Shown in pieces: positions 26,154 through 34,966 of a DNA stretch of 64,000 nucleotides; position 1 is the first letter of the stretch; every line of letters starts with the position of its first letter. A model generated the notes under the pieces. It was not told where the DNA came from, made no database searches, and was given only the letters and a program-made list of their open reading frames with translations. Source of the stretch: B1 sp964355075 (lineage in GTDB: Bacteria; Bacteroidota; Bacteroidia; UKL13-3); the NCBI GenBank assembly GCA_964355075.1, contig CAYHCF010000018.1, positions 3,100-67,099 of the forward strand, in the 5' to 3' direction. A program made the position numbers and the translations under genes.

Positions 26154-27608
26154 ATGATTACATTTGAACAGCTCAACCTGATTGAGCCTATTTTACGGTC
26201 GCTCAAGGCCGAAGGTTATACCAAACCTACCCCTATTCAACAACAAGCTATACCGGTTCTATTACAGGGTAAAGACCTTTTGGGTTGCGCTCAAACCGGT
26301 ACCGGAAAAACGGCGGCGTTTGCGATTCCAATTCTTCAGTTATTATGGCAACAACATAAAAGTGTTGACCGTGGAAGAAGAAAAATTAAAGCTTTGATAT
26401 TAACGCCCACCCGGGAATTAGCCATACAGATTGAAGAAAGTTTTGCGGCTTATGGTAAATATACCGGTATACAACAAACCGTTATTTTTGGGGGTGTTTC
26501 CCAAAATGGGCAAGTTGACCGCTTGCAAAGGGGGATTGATATTTTAATTGCTACACCCGGTCGTTTATTAGATTTAATTCAACAAGGATATGTGCATTTA
26601 AACGAGATACAATTTTTTGTATTGGATGAAGCCGATCGTATGTTGGATATGGGTTTTGTGAATGATGTGAAGAAGATTTTGACTAAATTACCCCGTCAGC
26701 GACACTCTTTGTTTTTTTCGGCAACCATGCCTCCAATCATACAAAAATTAGCAGACACGATTTTAGTTAATCCCGTAAAAGTTGAGGTAACTCCCGAGTC
26801 ATTAACGGCAGATACGGTTATACAAAAATTGTATTTTGTAAGTAAAAGCGACAAGAAAAAATTGTTGGTTCATTTGCTCGAAGATGATACCATTGGAAGT
26901 GCATTGGTGTTTACCCGAACCAAACATGGTGCCGATAGAGTGGTGAAAGACCTTGCCAGTCATGGAATTCATGCAGCTGCGATACATGGCAATAAATCTC
27001 AAAATGCACGACAAGCTGCTTTAAGTGATTTTAAAGCCGGTAAAAAAAGAGTTTTATTAGCTACAGATATTGCCGCAAGGGGTATTGACATTGATGACCT
27101 GACCCACGTGATTAATTACGAATTACCAAATATACCCGAAACCTATGTGCATCGCATTGGCCGTACAGGCAGGGCAGGGGCAAGCGGCATTGCATTTTCA
27201 TTTTGTGAAGAAGAAGAATTTGCCTACTTAAAAGACATTCAAAAATTGATTGGTAAACCCATTCCTGTTGAAAACAAACATCCCTTTCCATTGGAAAAAA
27301 GTTATGCTCAGGCCATCGCAACGGGTAATATCAATGTAACCAAAAAGCCGCATCAAAATCAACCCTCGAACCGTAGGGGTCATACCACACCAAGGCCCTC
27401 AAACGAATCCAGAAACCAAGCTCCGGGCCGCAGGGGATTTTCAACACCTAAGGTGTCCTCAGAAAACAGAAATCAATCCTCAAATCACAGGGTAAAGGCA
27501 ACTCCAAAGGCGGCAACAGAAACCCATAACCAAGCGATCAACCAGCGTAGTCACGCCACCCCAAAGGCAGAAACGGAAACAAAGAGAAGGTGGTTTGGTA
27601 GGAAATAG
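26154..27608 (+). CDS. DEAD-box RNA helicase, RhlE-like
   Basis: ATP-dependent RNA helicase acting in ribosome assembly or RNA turnover. The core (about 1-370) has the Q motif FEQLNLIEPILRSL, Walker A AQTGTGKTA, PTRELAIQI, the DEAD box VLDEADRMLDMGF, SAT (FFSATMPP), and the C-terminal ATDIAARGIDI and HRIGRTGRAG motifs. After position ~390 a basic, low-complexity tail carries about four imperfect repeats of an N-Q-x-x-N-x-R-x-x-x-TP pattern and ends in RRWFGRK; such tails tether RhlE-type helicases to RNA. The leader is structured (26061-26145), as is common for cold-induced helicases. ATG start. Confidence 0.93.
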   Translation: MITFEQLNLIEPILRSLKAEGYTKPTPIQQQAIPVLLQGKDLLGCAQTGTGKTAAFAIPILQLLWQQHKSVDRGRRKIKALILTPTRELAIQIEESFAAYGKYTGIQQTVIFGGVSQNGQVDRLQRGIDILIATPGRLLDLIQQGYVHLNEIQFFVLDEADRMLDMGFVNDVKKILTKLPRQRHSLFFSATMPPIIQKLADTILVNPVKVEVTPESLTADTVIQKLYFVSKSDKKKLLVHLLEDDTIGSALVFTRTKHGADRVVKDLASHGIHAAAIHGNKSQNARQAALSDFKAGKKRVLLATDIAARGIDIDDLTHVINYELPNIPETYVHRIGRTGRAGASGIAFSFCEEEEFAYLKDIQKLIGKPIPVENKHPFPLEKSYAQAIATGNINVTKKPHQNQPSNRRGHTTPRPSNESRNQAPGRRGFSTPKVSSENRNQSSNHRVKATPKAATETHNQAINQRSHATPKAETETKRRWFGRK

Positions 27609-27610
27609 GA

Positions 27611-27720
27611 AATGCAGAATTGAGAATGCAGAATTAAGAATTGAAAATTAGGAGTGGAGAATTAATAAAAAATAAATAATAATGAATGTCGAACGTCGAA
27701 TGATGAATAATGAAGTGAAG
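27611..27720. repeat. degenerate short intergenic repeats
   Basis: Imperfect copies of AATGCAGAATT, AAGAATTGA and then GAATGTCGAA, CGTCGAATGATGAATAATGAA fragments. This low-complexity style of GAATT- and GTCGAA-based repeats is familiar from intergenic DNA of the Bacteroidota. It fills the gap between the helicase and ettA, which converge. No terminator hairpin is evident in it. Confidence 0.55.
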
Positions 27721-27778
27721 ATTGCTGAAAATTTTGAGCTTCATCTGTCATCATTAGATAGCAGGTATACGATACTTC

Positions 27779-29452
27779 CTATATATTTTTAAACCGAACT
27801 CTATGCGGTGAAACATCACCCATTCTTTGCTTTTTGTTTTCTTCGTAATCACTGTAATTACCTTCAAAGAAATAAACCTGACTATCGCCTTCAAAAGCTA
27901 AAATATGTGTGGCAATTCTGTCAATAAACCACCTGTCGTGGGAGATTGCCACAACACATCCTGCAAAGTTTTCTATCGCTTCCTCTAAGGATCGCAATGT
28001 GTTTACGTCAATATCATTGGTAGGTTCATCCAATAACAGCACATTGCCGCCTTCCTTCAGGGTCATGGCCAAATGTACCCGGTTGCGTTCACCGCCCGAT
28101 AGAACACCCACCTTTTTACTTTGGTCGGTTCCGCTGAAATTGAATTTAGAAATATAGGCTCGTGCGTTTACCTGCTTGCCCCCAACAAGCATCGTTTCGG
28201 TTCCGCCACTGATTACCTCAAAAACACTTTTATCGGGCAATAGATCTTTATGGCTTTGATCTACATAAGAAGTTTTTACAGTTTCTCCAACTTTAAAGTC
28301 TCCGCTATCAGGTTGTTCAAGTCCCATCATCAGCTTAAACAAAGTTGTTTTACCAACACCATTTGGCCCTATAATACCAACAATTCCTCCCCGGGGCAAT
28401 GAAAAATTCAAGTTTTCGTACAATAATTTTTTGCCGTATTTTTTACTTACGTTTTGTACTTCAATTACCAGATCTCCCAATCGTGGTCCGGCCGGGATAA
28501 AAAGTTCAAACTGGGCTTCTTTGTCTTTTTGTTCTTCATTTATCATCCGGTCGTACGAACTCAGGCGAGCTTTTTGTTTTGCCTGTCTGCCTTTTGCCCC
28601 TTGACGAACCCAATCTAACTCACGTTCCAATGCTTTAGCCCGCTTGCTATCCGATTTCTCCTCGGCCTTTAAACGATTCGCTTTTTGTTCGAGCCAACTG
28701 CTGTAATTTCCTTTCCATGGAATTCCTTCTCCACGGTCTAATTCTAAGATCCAGCCTGCAACATTATCCAGAAAATACCGATCGTGTGTAACGGCGATAA
28801 CCGTTCCCGGAAAGTTTTTCAAATATTGTTCGAGCCATTCCACGCTTTCAGCGTCTAAGTGATTGGTGGGTTCATCTAATAATAAAATATCGGGTTCACT
28901 TAATATAAGCCGGCAAATGGCAACACGGCGACGTTCACCTCCTGATAATACATTAATAGGCATATCAGGCTCCGGACAGCGTAAGGCATCCATTGCTTTT
29001 TCCAATTTTGTATCCAATTCCCAGGCATCCAATTGTTCCAGGCGTTCCATCACAGCTGACTGCCTGTCAAGTATTTTCATCATTTCATCCCCATCGAGTT
29101 CCGGATCAGCTAATTTATTATTGATGACATCAAACTCATCTAATAGATCAGTGATATGTTTTACGCCTTCCTTTACAGATTCAATCACTGTTTTGGATTC
29201 ATCCAAAGTGGGTTCCTGCTCCAAAAATCCGATTTTATAATTTTTATTATCAAATACAACTTCACCTGAAAAATTCTTATCTATCCCGGCAATGATTTTC
29301 AGGAGACTTGATTTACCAGAACCATTTAAACCTAAAACACCGATTTTGGCACCATAATAGAATCCGAGATAAATATTCTTAAGTACTTGTTTCTGTGGCG
29401 GAAACGATTTGCTAACGCCTGCCATCGAAAATATTATTTTTTGATCACTCAT
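27779..29452 (-). CDS. ettA: energy-dependent translational throttle protein EttA
   Basis: A ribosome-associated ABC-F ATPase that gates entry into elongation according to the ATP/ADP ratio. It has two ABC cassettes: Walker A GLNGSGKSS near residue 42 and GPNGVGKTT near 353, with signatures LSGGERRRVAI and LSGGERNRVHL, and Walker B LLLDEPTNHLD and LLLDEPTNDID. The EttA-type linker between them is present (KGRQAKQKARLSSYDRM), and the first cassette holds the arm region. No membrane domain. The 557-residue length fits. ATG start. Confidence 0.95.
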   Translation of the reverse strand: MSDQKIIFSMAGVSKSFPPQKQVLKNIYLGFYYGAKIGVLGLNGSGKSSLLKIIAGIDKNFSGEVVFDNKNYKIGFLEQEPTLDESKTVIESVKEGVKHITDLLDEFDVINNKLADPELDGDEMMKILDRQSAVMERLEQLDAWELDTKLEKAMDALRCPEPDMPINVLSGGERRRVAICRLILSEPDILLLDEPTNHLDAESVEWLEQYLKNFPGTVIAVTHDRYFLDNVAGWILELDRGEGIPWKGNYSSWLEQKANRLKAEEKSDSKRAKALERELDWVRQGAKGRQAKQKARLSSYDRMINEEQKDKEAQFELFIPAGPRLGDLVIEVQNVSKKYGKKLLYENLNFSLPRGGIVGIIGPNGVGKTTLFKLMMGLEQPDSGDFKVGETVKTSYVDQSHKDLLPDKSVFEVISGGTETMLVGGKQVNARAYISKFNFSGTDQSKKVGVLSGGERNRVHLAMTLKEGGNVLLLDEPTNDIDVNTLRSLEEAIENFAGCVVAISHDRWFIDRIATHILAFEGDSQVYFFEGNYSDYEENKKQRMGDVSPHRVRFKNI

Positions 29453-29586
29453 GTTTATAAATTGGAGTGCGAAAATAAGGAACCTTATGAAAGAATACGT
29501 CTGAATCTGTAAAATATATAAATTCTTCTGCTTCTGCTTACTGTTATAATGTGTGTATGCTGTGAATATTTTTTAAAATGAAAGTT

Positions 29587-29594
29587 TACATTTG
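29587..29594 (+). promoter_or_regulatory. Bacteroidota -7 promoter box
   Basis: TACATTTG, an exact TAnnTTTG match, 18 bases before the ATG at 29613. The mRNA leader would be about a dozen bases long. Confidence 0.5.
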
Positions 29595-29612
29595 CCTAAA
29601 TTTTAAGAAAAT

Positions 29613-30269
29613 ATGAAGTTTTTTATCGACACAGCTAATCTGGCTCAAATTAAGGAAGCCAATGATTTAGGAATATTGGATGGGGTTACCACCAATCCAA
29701 GTTTAATGGCTAAAGAAGGAATTAAAGGGGAGGCCGCAGTATGGCAACATTATATTGATATCTGCAATATTGTTGACGGGGATGTAAGTGCCGAAGTAAT
29801 CAGTACCGATTTGGCCGGCATGATAGCTGAAGGAGAAAAATTAGCTTCACTTCATAAAAATATCGTAGTGAAAATCCCCATGATCAAAGAGGGATTGAAA
29901 GCAATTAAACATTTCACTTCAAAGGGCATCAGAACCAATTGCACATTGGTTTTTGGAGCCGGGCAGGCAATTTTAGCTGCCAAGGCAGGTGCAAGCTACA
30001 TTTCTCCTTTTGTGGGTCGTTTGGATGATATCAGTTATGATGGAATGGAATTAATTGAACAAATAGCTCATATTTTCGCTGTTCAGGGTTATCAAACTCA
30101 AATTCTCGCTGCATCCATTCGCAATCCGATTCACATTATTAAATCGGCGGAAATGGGGGCGCATGTAATCACAAGTCCATTAGCGAGCATTCTTGCCCTT
30201 ATAAAACATCCATTAACAGAAATTGGTTTGGCTCAATTCCTGGCTGATCACAAAAAATCAAACGAATAA
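29613..30269 (+). CDS. transaldolase / fructose-6-phosphate aldolase family protein
   Basis: A 218-residue TIM-barrel enzyme of the short FSA/TalC transaldolase group, moving a three-carbon unit between sugar phosphates in the non-oxidative pentose phosphate pathway, or cleaving fructose 6-phosphate. The opening MKFFIDTANLAQIKEA and the DGVTTNPSL motif are diagnostic. The Schiff-base lysine is in VVKIPM near residue 90, followed by the TLVFGAGQAI and SPFVGRLDD segments. Length supports the short group, which includes both activities; these cannot be told apart here. A strong terminator follows. Confidence 0.92.
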   Translation: MKFFIDTANLAQIKEANDLGILDGVTTNPSLMAKEGIKGEAAVWQHYIDICNIVDGDVSAEVISTDLAGMIAEGEKLASLHKNIVVKIPMIKEGLKAIKHFTSKGIRTNCTLVFGAGQAILAAKAGASYISPFVGRLDDISYDGMELIEQIAHIFAVQGYQTQILAASIRNPIHIIKSAEMGAHVITSPLASILALIKHPLTEIGLAQFLADHKKSNE

Positions 30270-30281
30270 TAATAAGCCATA

Positions 30282-30316
30282 AAAAAAGCCCGATCTTTTT
30301 CAAATCGGGCTTTTTT
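30282..30316. terminator. bidirectional intrinsic terminator
   Basis: A perfect stem GCCCGAT / ATCGGGC around a 9-base loop, with A6 before and T6 after that extend the pairing. It lies between the convergent transaldolase and cytochrome c genes and can end transcription from both sides. Confidence 0.92.
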
Positions 30317-30339
30317 AAATTCCTTAATTAATTCCTTAA

Positions 30340-30750
30340 TTACATGGAGCGAACGAAATTAATTACTTTCCATCTTTCGCTATCGCTTAATTTTTCTTTA
30401 TAGGATGGCATTGGTTTTCTGCCTTCGGTTACTTTCCAATATAATGCACCGTCGGTAGCTTTCTTAAAGTCTGCTGAACTGAAGTCACCGCAGGAAATAT
30501 CAATCTTTGCTGCTTTTGAACCATCGCCTTTCCCTTTTGCGCCATGGCATGATTTACAATGCTGTGCCCATAAATCCTTACCTTCTTTCATAGAACCATC
30601 ATCCGATTTAACAGGATTTTTCATTTTTACAGCTGATTCAGGAGCTGGCCAGGGTTTTCCGGCAGGTTTTTGAGCAAAGGCTGTCTGAGTGAATAACATG
30701 CAGGTTGACATGAAGGCAACACCGGCTAACAGATTTTTTAGGTTTTTCAT
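30340..30750 (-). CDS. mono-haem c-type cytochrome, orphan copy
   Basis: A 136-residue periplasmic class I cytochrome c. A signal peptide (1-26, cleaved near AFA-Q) is followed by a Pro/Lys-rich linker, the haem site CKSCH at C65-H69 and a likely axial Met in RKPMPSYK (M114). It ends at a short RSM. It is about 87% identical over its whole length to the cytochrome at 34967-35377, including the signal peptide. That one closes the NrfD operon; this copy stands alone, divergent from the ferredoxin-NrfD operon that begins at 31437. It probably serves as that operon's missing cytochrome. Confidence 0.93.
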   Translation of the reverse strand: MKNLKNLLAGVAFMSTCMLFTQTAFAQKPAGKPWPAPESAVKMKNPVKSDDGSMKEGKDLWAQHCKSCHGAKGKGDGSKAAKIDISCGDFSSADFKKATDGALYWKVTEGRKPMPSYKEKLSDSERWKVINFVRSM

Positions 30751-31436
30751 AATTTTAATTTAGTTTTTATTTATTTTTTTGAGATCATTTTGAAAATGTC
30801 AATCTATTCGATTTTGGCGAAAATTATTTATTTCAGCTAATATATCAAAGAAAAATTATTTTAAAAGTCAAAACCCTTTGAATAGCAGAATGAATCAAAG
30901 AAAATGATTGTGCCTGTAATGGCAAAAAATAGCTTGAACAAACGGAAAAGAAATTGGAGGATTCTCCGGCAATTTTATACTTATAACAGAAAACACATTA
31001 AGCTTTTATTAATGCCAAGAATTGGGTTAATGCAAGATCTTTGAGCCTTACGATTACCTTTTTCTGAGTTGAATGGAATTTGACAAAGCCTGTTTTCTGG
31101 TTGAACAAAAACAGAGACCACGTCAGTGTGGCCGGGAATCGCAGTGTTCGGCCGGTGAGTATTGAGGATGATTGTTTAATGTGTTTTGTCGAATGATTTT
31201 TATCATGTTTTTGCTGAAATCATCTGCTTAATTTGCATTTAGAAAAAATGCTTCACTCATTATGATTTTAGAAAACAGCAAATCGAAACGGTTTAAGGAA
31301 GCGATTAATAAAAGTTACTTATGCTTTAATATTTGCTTTATGAATGAACCTATGGAAACAAAAATATGGACAACGAATTTCATCGAACCCAAATGGATGC
31401 TAATTCAAATAATTAATTATACCCAATACAACATTT
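30751..31436. other. long intergenic region between cytochrome c and ferredoxin-NrfD operon
   Basis: 686 bases without a convincing gene. It holds a CRP/FNR-like palindrome at 31193-31206. It also has a GC-richer patch at about 31100-31160 with two similar blocks 18 bases apart, CAGTGTGGCCGG (31124-31135) and CAGTGTTCGGCCGG (31142-31155), able to form a GGCCG/CGGCC stem. An ATG-started frame at 31262-31453 runs into the ferredoxin gene, has no recognisable content and is not called. Confidence 0.45.
31193..31206. promoter_or_regulatory. FNR-like palindrome upstream of ferredoxin-NrfD operon
   Basis: ATGAT-tttt-ATCAT, five matching bases on each side and a TGA-N6-TCA core. It lies about 237 bases before the ferredoxin ATG and 449 from the orphan cytochrome start, so it could act on either. 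Confidence 0.4.
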
Positions 31437-32354
31437 ATGGAAAAGAAAAATAATGATCGCCGAAAATTTCTAAAATTCGGAGTTCTCGCAGCGGGACTTG
31501 CAACAACGGGAGGGGGCTTGGTAAAAGCGCTTTCAGATGAGAAAGATACAGGCAACAAAGTAAAAGTGCTTACTACTGACGGAAAAGTTATGGAAGTGGA
31601 TGCTGATAAAATGAAAGAACCGCAATCATGTTGTGTTTCATCAGCTGAATCCAGAGAAGGAGTTCCGGGCAAAAAGTATATCATGGTAATTGACTTATCA
31701 CGGTGCGCCCATGAACTGAAATGCCAACATGCCTGTCAAAGGTATCATCACCTTTCGGGAATGAATATATGGTTGAAAGTATTTAAAATGCAGGATGGTG
31801 AAAATACTGCACCTTACTGGATGCCTAAACCTTGCATGCATTGTGATAAACCACCTTGTGTTAAGGTTTGCCCGGTAAGTGCCACTTATAAAAGAGAGGA
31901 CGGTATTGTTCTGGTGGACAACGAACGTTGCATCGGGTGCCGGTTTTGCATGGCAGCTTGTCCCTATTCTACACGGTCGTTTAACTGGGAGGAGCCGCAG
32001 TTACTTCACGAATCAGAAGGGATGACGTACTCTCCCGAAACAGGTTTTCCGCAAAAACAGGGAACGGTTGAAAAATGTGATTTCTGCCCTGATATGCTGA
32101 GACAGGGAAAACTCCCGCATTGTGTAACAGCTTGTCCAAATGGAGTTTTTTATATGGGTGATTTTAATGAGGATACTGTGTCTAACGGTGCAGAAACAGT
32201 TTCTTTCAGCAAGTTAATGAAAGACAAAGGAGGTTATAAGCTTAATGAAGTTTTGGGTACGGAACCAAGCGTTTATTACCTGCCTGCTGTAAAACGGATG
32301 TTTCCATTTGAGGATGTTCAAATAAACGAAAATAGCGAGGAGGGTGAAGGTTAG
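31437..32354 (+). CDS. Tat-exported ferredoxin subunit of NrfD complex, paralogue 1
   Basis: Periplasmic electron-transfer subunit of a quinone-linked NrfD complex. The N-terminus is a Tat signal (RRKFLKFG at about 8-15). Three iron-sulfur motifs are complete: CMHCDKPPCVKVCP, CIGCRFCMAACP and CDFC with a distal CVTACP. The first motif is C90-x5-C96-x3-C100, where the usual second Cys is Glu93, so this site probably holds [3Fe-4S]. That cluster set, three [4Fe-4S] plus one [3Fe-4S], recalls ActB of alternative complex III. There is no molybdopterin domain and no T9SS tail. It is followed after 94 bases by its NrfD partner. The paralogue at 37356-38285 has the same missing Cys. Confidence 0.9.
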   Translation: MEKKNNDRRKFLKFGVLAAGLATTGGGLVKALSDEKDTGNKVKVLTTDGKVMEVDADKMKEPQSCCVSSAESREGVPGKKYIMVIDLSRCAHELKCQHACQRYHHLSGMNIWLKVFKMQDGENTAPYWMPKPCMHCDKPPCVKVCPVSATYKREDGIVLVDNERCIGCRFCMAACPYSTRSFNWEEPQLLHESEGMTYSPETGFPQKQGTVEKCDFCPDMLRQGKLPHCVTACPNGVFYMGDFNEDTVSNGAETVSFSKLMKDKGGYKLNEVLGTEPSVYYLPAVKRMFPFEDVQINENSEEGEG

Positions 32355-32448
32355 GCCTTCATATTAGATATAAGTAATTAGGGTATTGATTATATATAGT
32401 GATTACTATTTGATACAATATTAAGGAATTAAATAAAATAACTTGACT

Positions 32449-33819
32449 ATGAAAGAAGAAAAAATAGAAAGGAGCGAAGCCGATGCAATAAAGTTATTGC
32501 GTGAGTTTAATGAAGATATGTTGCCGAAAAAATTTGGCATAATAGGTAACGCATGGACTGTACTTCTTTGTATCGTGTTTATCGTGGGTATATATTGCTA
32601 TACGAATCAACTTAGGTATGGTTTGGCCATTACCGGAATGCGTGATTTTGTGTTTTGGGGTATTTATATTTCCAATTTTGTTTTTTTCGTTGCCATCAGT
32701 TTAGTAGGATCATTAATTACTGCTGTACTATTTCTGTTAAAGGTATCATGGCGTGCTCCACTCTCTAGAATATCTGAAATCATCGCTGTTTCTGCTGTTA
32801 TTTTTGCCGGCCTGATCATCATTGTAGATATGGGACGACCCGATAGAATGCAAAATATGGTGCTTCATGGAAGAATACAATCACCTATTATTTGGGATGT
32901 TATGGTAGTTTCCACATACATGACTCTTAGTTTTCTGCTTTTGTATTTTCCTCTTTTGCCGGGCATTTCCTATTGCAGAGATCATTTAAAAGGAATACCA
33001 AAATGGCAGCACAAGATGTATCGAATACTTTCCTTAGGGTGGAACTATAAACAGGAGCAATTCGATATTGTAAATAAAGCAATTACTATTTTATCGGTAA
33101 CAATTATTCCGGTAGCACTTTGCATACATACGGTAACATCCTGGCTATTTGCAAGTACTTACCGACCCGGATGGGACAGTACAAACTTTGGTGCTTACTT
33201 TGTGTCGGGTGCATTTCTGGTAGGATCCGGTGGAGTAGTGGCTGGAATGTATATCCTCAGGAGGTTTAACCCCGCTTATGTAAAATATCTCACGGATGAG
33301 CACTTTGATAAAATGGGCAAGCTTCTGGCTCTTCTGGCCATGGTGTATGGCTATTTCTCAATCAATGAATATCTTATTCCTGCTTACAAAATGAAAGGTG
33401 AAGAAGCCGAACACCTGAATGAGTTATTTACCGGTTATTATGCTCCTATGTTTTGGTCGGTACAGTTTTTCGGCATGATACTGCCTGTAATAGTTCTCAT
33501 GTTTAAAAAAGGAAGAAAACCATTGCCAATGTTTATTATGTCAATAGGTGTAATTGTTGGCGCCTGGTTCAAACGTTACCTGATTGTGATTCCATCCATG
33601 TCTTTTCTGCCCGTACAGGAAATACCTGAGGCATGGAAACATTATACTCCCACTTTTCAGGAATGGGCAATTACAGGAGGGTCGCTTGCAGGAGCCTTGT
33701 TGATCATCACTTTTTTTGTGCGTTTTTTCCCAATTATTTCAGCATGGGAAGTTGCTGAAGAAAAAGGGATCCCTCATGATATTATTTACAAACATCTACA
33801 CGAAGGCAATGAAAAATAA
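32449..33819 (+). CDS. nrfD: NrfD-type quinone-interacting membrane subunit, paralogue 1
   Basis: A 456-residue integral membrane protein of the NrfD/PsrC/ActC family, which exchanges electrons between the menaquinone pool and a periplasmic ferredoxin subunit. About ten hydrophobic helices are visible, with the conserved loop DMGRPDRMQNMVLHGRIQSP in the middle, the TSWLFAS segment and a FKRYLIVIPS stretch near the C-terminus. The ATG at 32449 is preferred over an in-frame TTG two codons earlier. The next gene starts inside its last codons. The paralogue at 35937-37334 aligns over the full length. Confidence 0.9.
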   Translation: MKEEKIERSEADAIKLLREFNEDMLPKKFGIIGNAWTVLLCIVFIVGIYCYTNQLRYGLAITGMRDFVFWGIYISNFVFFVAISLVGSLITAVLFLLKVSWRAPLSRISEIIAVSAVIFAGLIIIVDMGRPDRMQNMVLHGRIQSPIIWDVMVVSTYMTLSFLLLYFPLLPGISYCRDHLKGIPKWQHKMYRILSLGWNYKQEQFDIVNKAITILSVTIIPVALCIHTVTSWLFASTYRPGWDSTNFGAYFVSGAFLVGSGGVVAGMYILRRFNPAYVKYLTDEHFDKMGKLLALLAMVYGYFSINEYLIPAYKMKGEEAEHLNELFTGYYAPMFWSVQFFGMILPVIVLMFKKGRKPLPMFIMSIGVIVGAWFKRYLIVIPSMSFLPVQEIPEAWKHYTPTFQEWAITGGSLAGALLIITFFVRFFPIISAWEVAEEKGIPHDIIYKHLHEGNEK

Positions 33820-34753
33820 TCTTCAAAATATCAAAACAAAAATAAAGCGGTTTAGGTTTTTTCTTATTTCGCTTTTGGTGAGTGTGTTCATCCTTAATTG
33901 TAATTTAACGCATTCACAGAATACAAAGTCACCCGCTTCTAAACTAACTTTCGACATGAACCTGAGCTACCTTTTATCTAATGATATAAGGAATGTAAAG
34001 GTTGTGTTAACCCGATATGAAAAAGGGAGAACGATTCCTGTTGATAATTTATCATCTCCCATTTATCTTTATTTAAATGGAGTAAAAGAATTTGACCCGG
34101 CTGACGGAACAGGTTTGATAGGCAAAATGTATATCGATAAAGAGGGAGAAGGAATGTTTGAATTCCCATCAAAATTGAGTAAAGTCACCTCAGGGCTGCA
34201 TAATTTTACATTCACAGCCAAATTGGATTCAGACAAGCTCTACGAAAACGTGGAAAAGGAAATTTCCATTTCGGATGCAAAAGTAAGCATTGAGTACTCC
34301 GGCGATGATTCTATTAAAACAGTAACTGCTTATCTTTATGAATGGAAAGGGACGGCATTTATACCTGTTCCTGAAGCAGAGCTTAAACTATGTATAAAAA
34401 GGACTTTCAATTTTCTGCCTTTTGGAGAAAGCGGAATTTCAACTGATGAAAACGGGAAAATTTCGGGTATTCTACCACTTGATGTTATTGGAAATGCCGA
34501 CCATACTTTAACCATTGCGGCCAGGTTAGAAGACCATGAAACCTTTGGGACATTAGAGATTACTAAATTTGTTCCCTGGACTGTTCTACCCCGAACAAAT
34601 CCTGAAAGGGGACGAACTTTATGGTCGCAGGGTGACAATGCTCCATTATTATTGGTTTTCTCTTCGGTAATCATAATTGTTATCATTTGGGGTGCAATTA
34701 TTTACTTGATATTTCTTTTAATCAAAATTAAAAAACTTGGAAAGATGAGTTAA
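33809..34753 (+). CDS. membrane-anchored beta-domain protein of NrfD complex, two-domain form
   Basis: A 314-residue protein with no family name I know. An N-terminal hydrophobic stretch (about 17-32) precedes HSQN, which fits a signal peptide. Two related beta-rich units follow (about 45-155 and 160-270), and a C-terminal membrane helix (about 285-308) anchors it in the inner membrane. The second unit and helix match the whole 183-residue protein at 35399-35950, for example NFLPFGESGISTDENGK against GLLPVGGEVTTDETGT. The start is the ATG overlapping the nrfD stop by 11 bases. Its fixed place after nrfD in both operons suggests a structural subunit, perhaps a docking site for the cytochrome. 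Confidence 0.72.
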   Translation: MKNNLQNIKTKIKRFRFFLISLLVSVFILNCNLTHSQNTKSPASKLTFDMNLSYLLSNDIRNVKVVLTRYEKGRTIPVDNLSSPIYLYLNGVKEFDPADGTGLIGKMYIDKEGEGMFEFPSKLSKVTSGLHNFTFTAKLDSDKLYENVEKEISISDAKVSIEYSGDDSIKTVTAYLYEWKGTAFIPVPEAELKLCIKRTFNFLPFGESGISTDENGKISGILPLDVIGNADHTLTIAARLEDHETFGTLEITKFVPWTVLPRTNPERGRTLWSQGDNAPLLLVFSSVIIIVIIWGAIIYLIFLLIKIKKLGKMS

Positions 34754-34757
34754 AAAA

Positions 34758-34780
34758 AAACAGATTCGTAGAATCTGTTT
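34758..34780 (+). terminator. intrinsic terminator of the plus-strand NrfD operon
   Basis: AAACAGATTC-gta-GAATCTGTTT, a perfect 10-bp stem with a 3-base loop, 5 bases after the stop codon. The T-run is short (TTTG), so it may also act as a processing or stability hairpin. Confidence 0.75.
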
Positions 34781-34834
34781 GTATATAAAATCACACTAAT
34801 ATAGGTAGGGGAATTAAGGATCAAATCCCTATTC

Positions 34835-34962
34835 AATAATTGCCTTTTGGGAAGAGCTTCCGAGTTACTAATACGGCTAACTTACTATAAAAATAAATGA
34901 AAAAAATAGTAAGCAAACTTCAAAATTAGTTTTCACAAATTCCTCTTCCCAAGGCAATTATT
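34835..34962. repeat. nested inverted repeats between the two convergent NrfD operons
   Basis: The outer arms are AATAATTGCCTT-TT-GGGAAGAG (34835-34856) and CTCTTCCCAAGGCAATTATT (34943-34962), 20 pairs with a 2-base bulge. Inside lie ACTAAT/ATTAGT (34867-34872 with 34925-34930) and CTTACTAT/ATAGTAAG (34881-34888 with 34906-34913). The result is a three-tiered stem of about 128 bases ending 4 bases before the cytochrome stop. It may be a strong bidirectional terminator, a non-coding RNA or the trace of a small mobile element. Confidence 0.8.
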
Positions 34963-34966
34963 TTAA

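Noticed and set aside
31262..31453. 63-codon open frame before the ferredoxin gene
   Set aside because: It runs into the ferredoxin start in another frame, has no signal peptide, motif or promoter and looks random.
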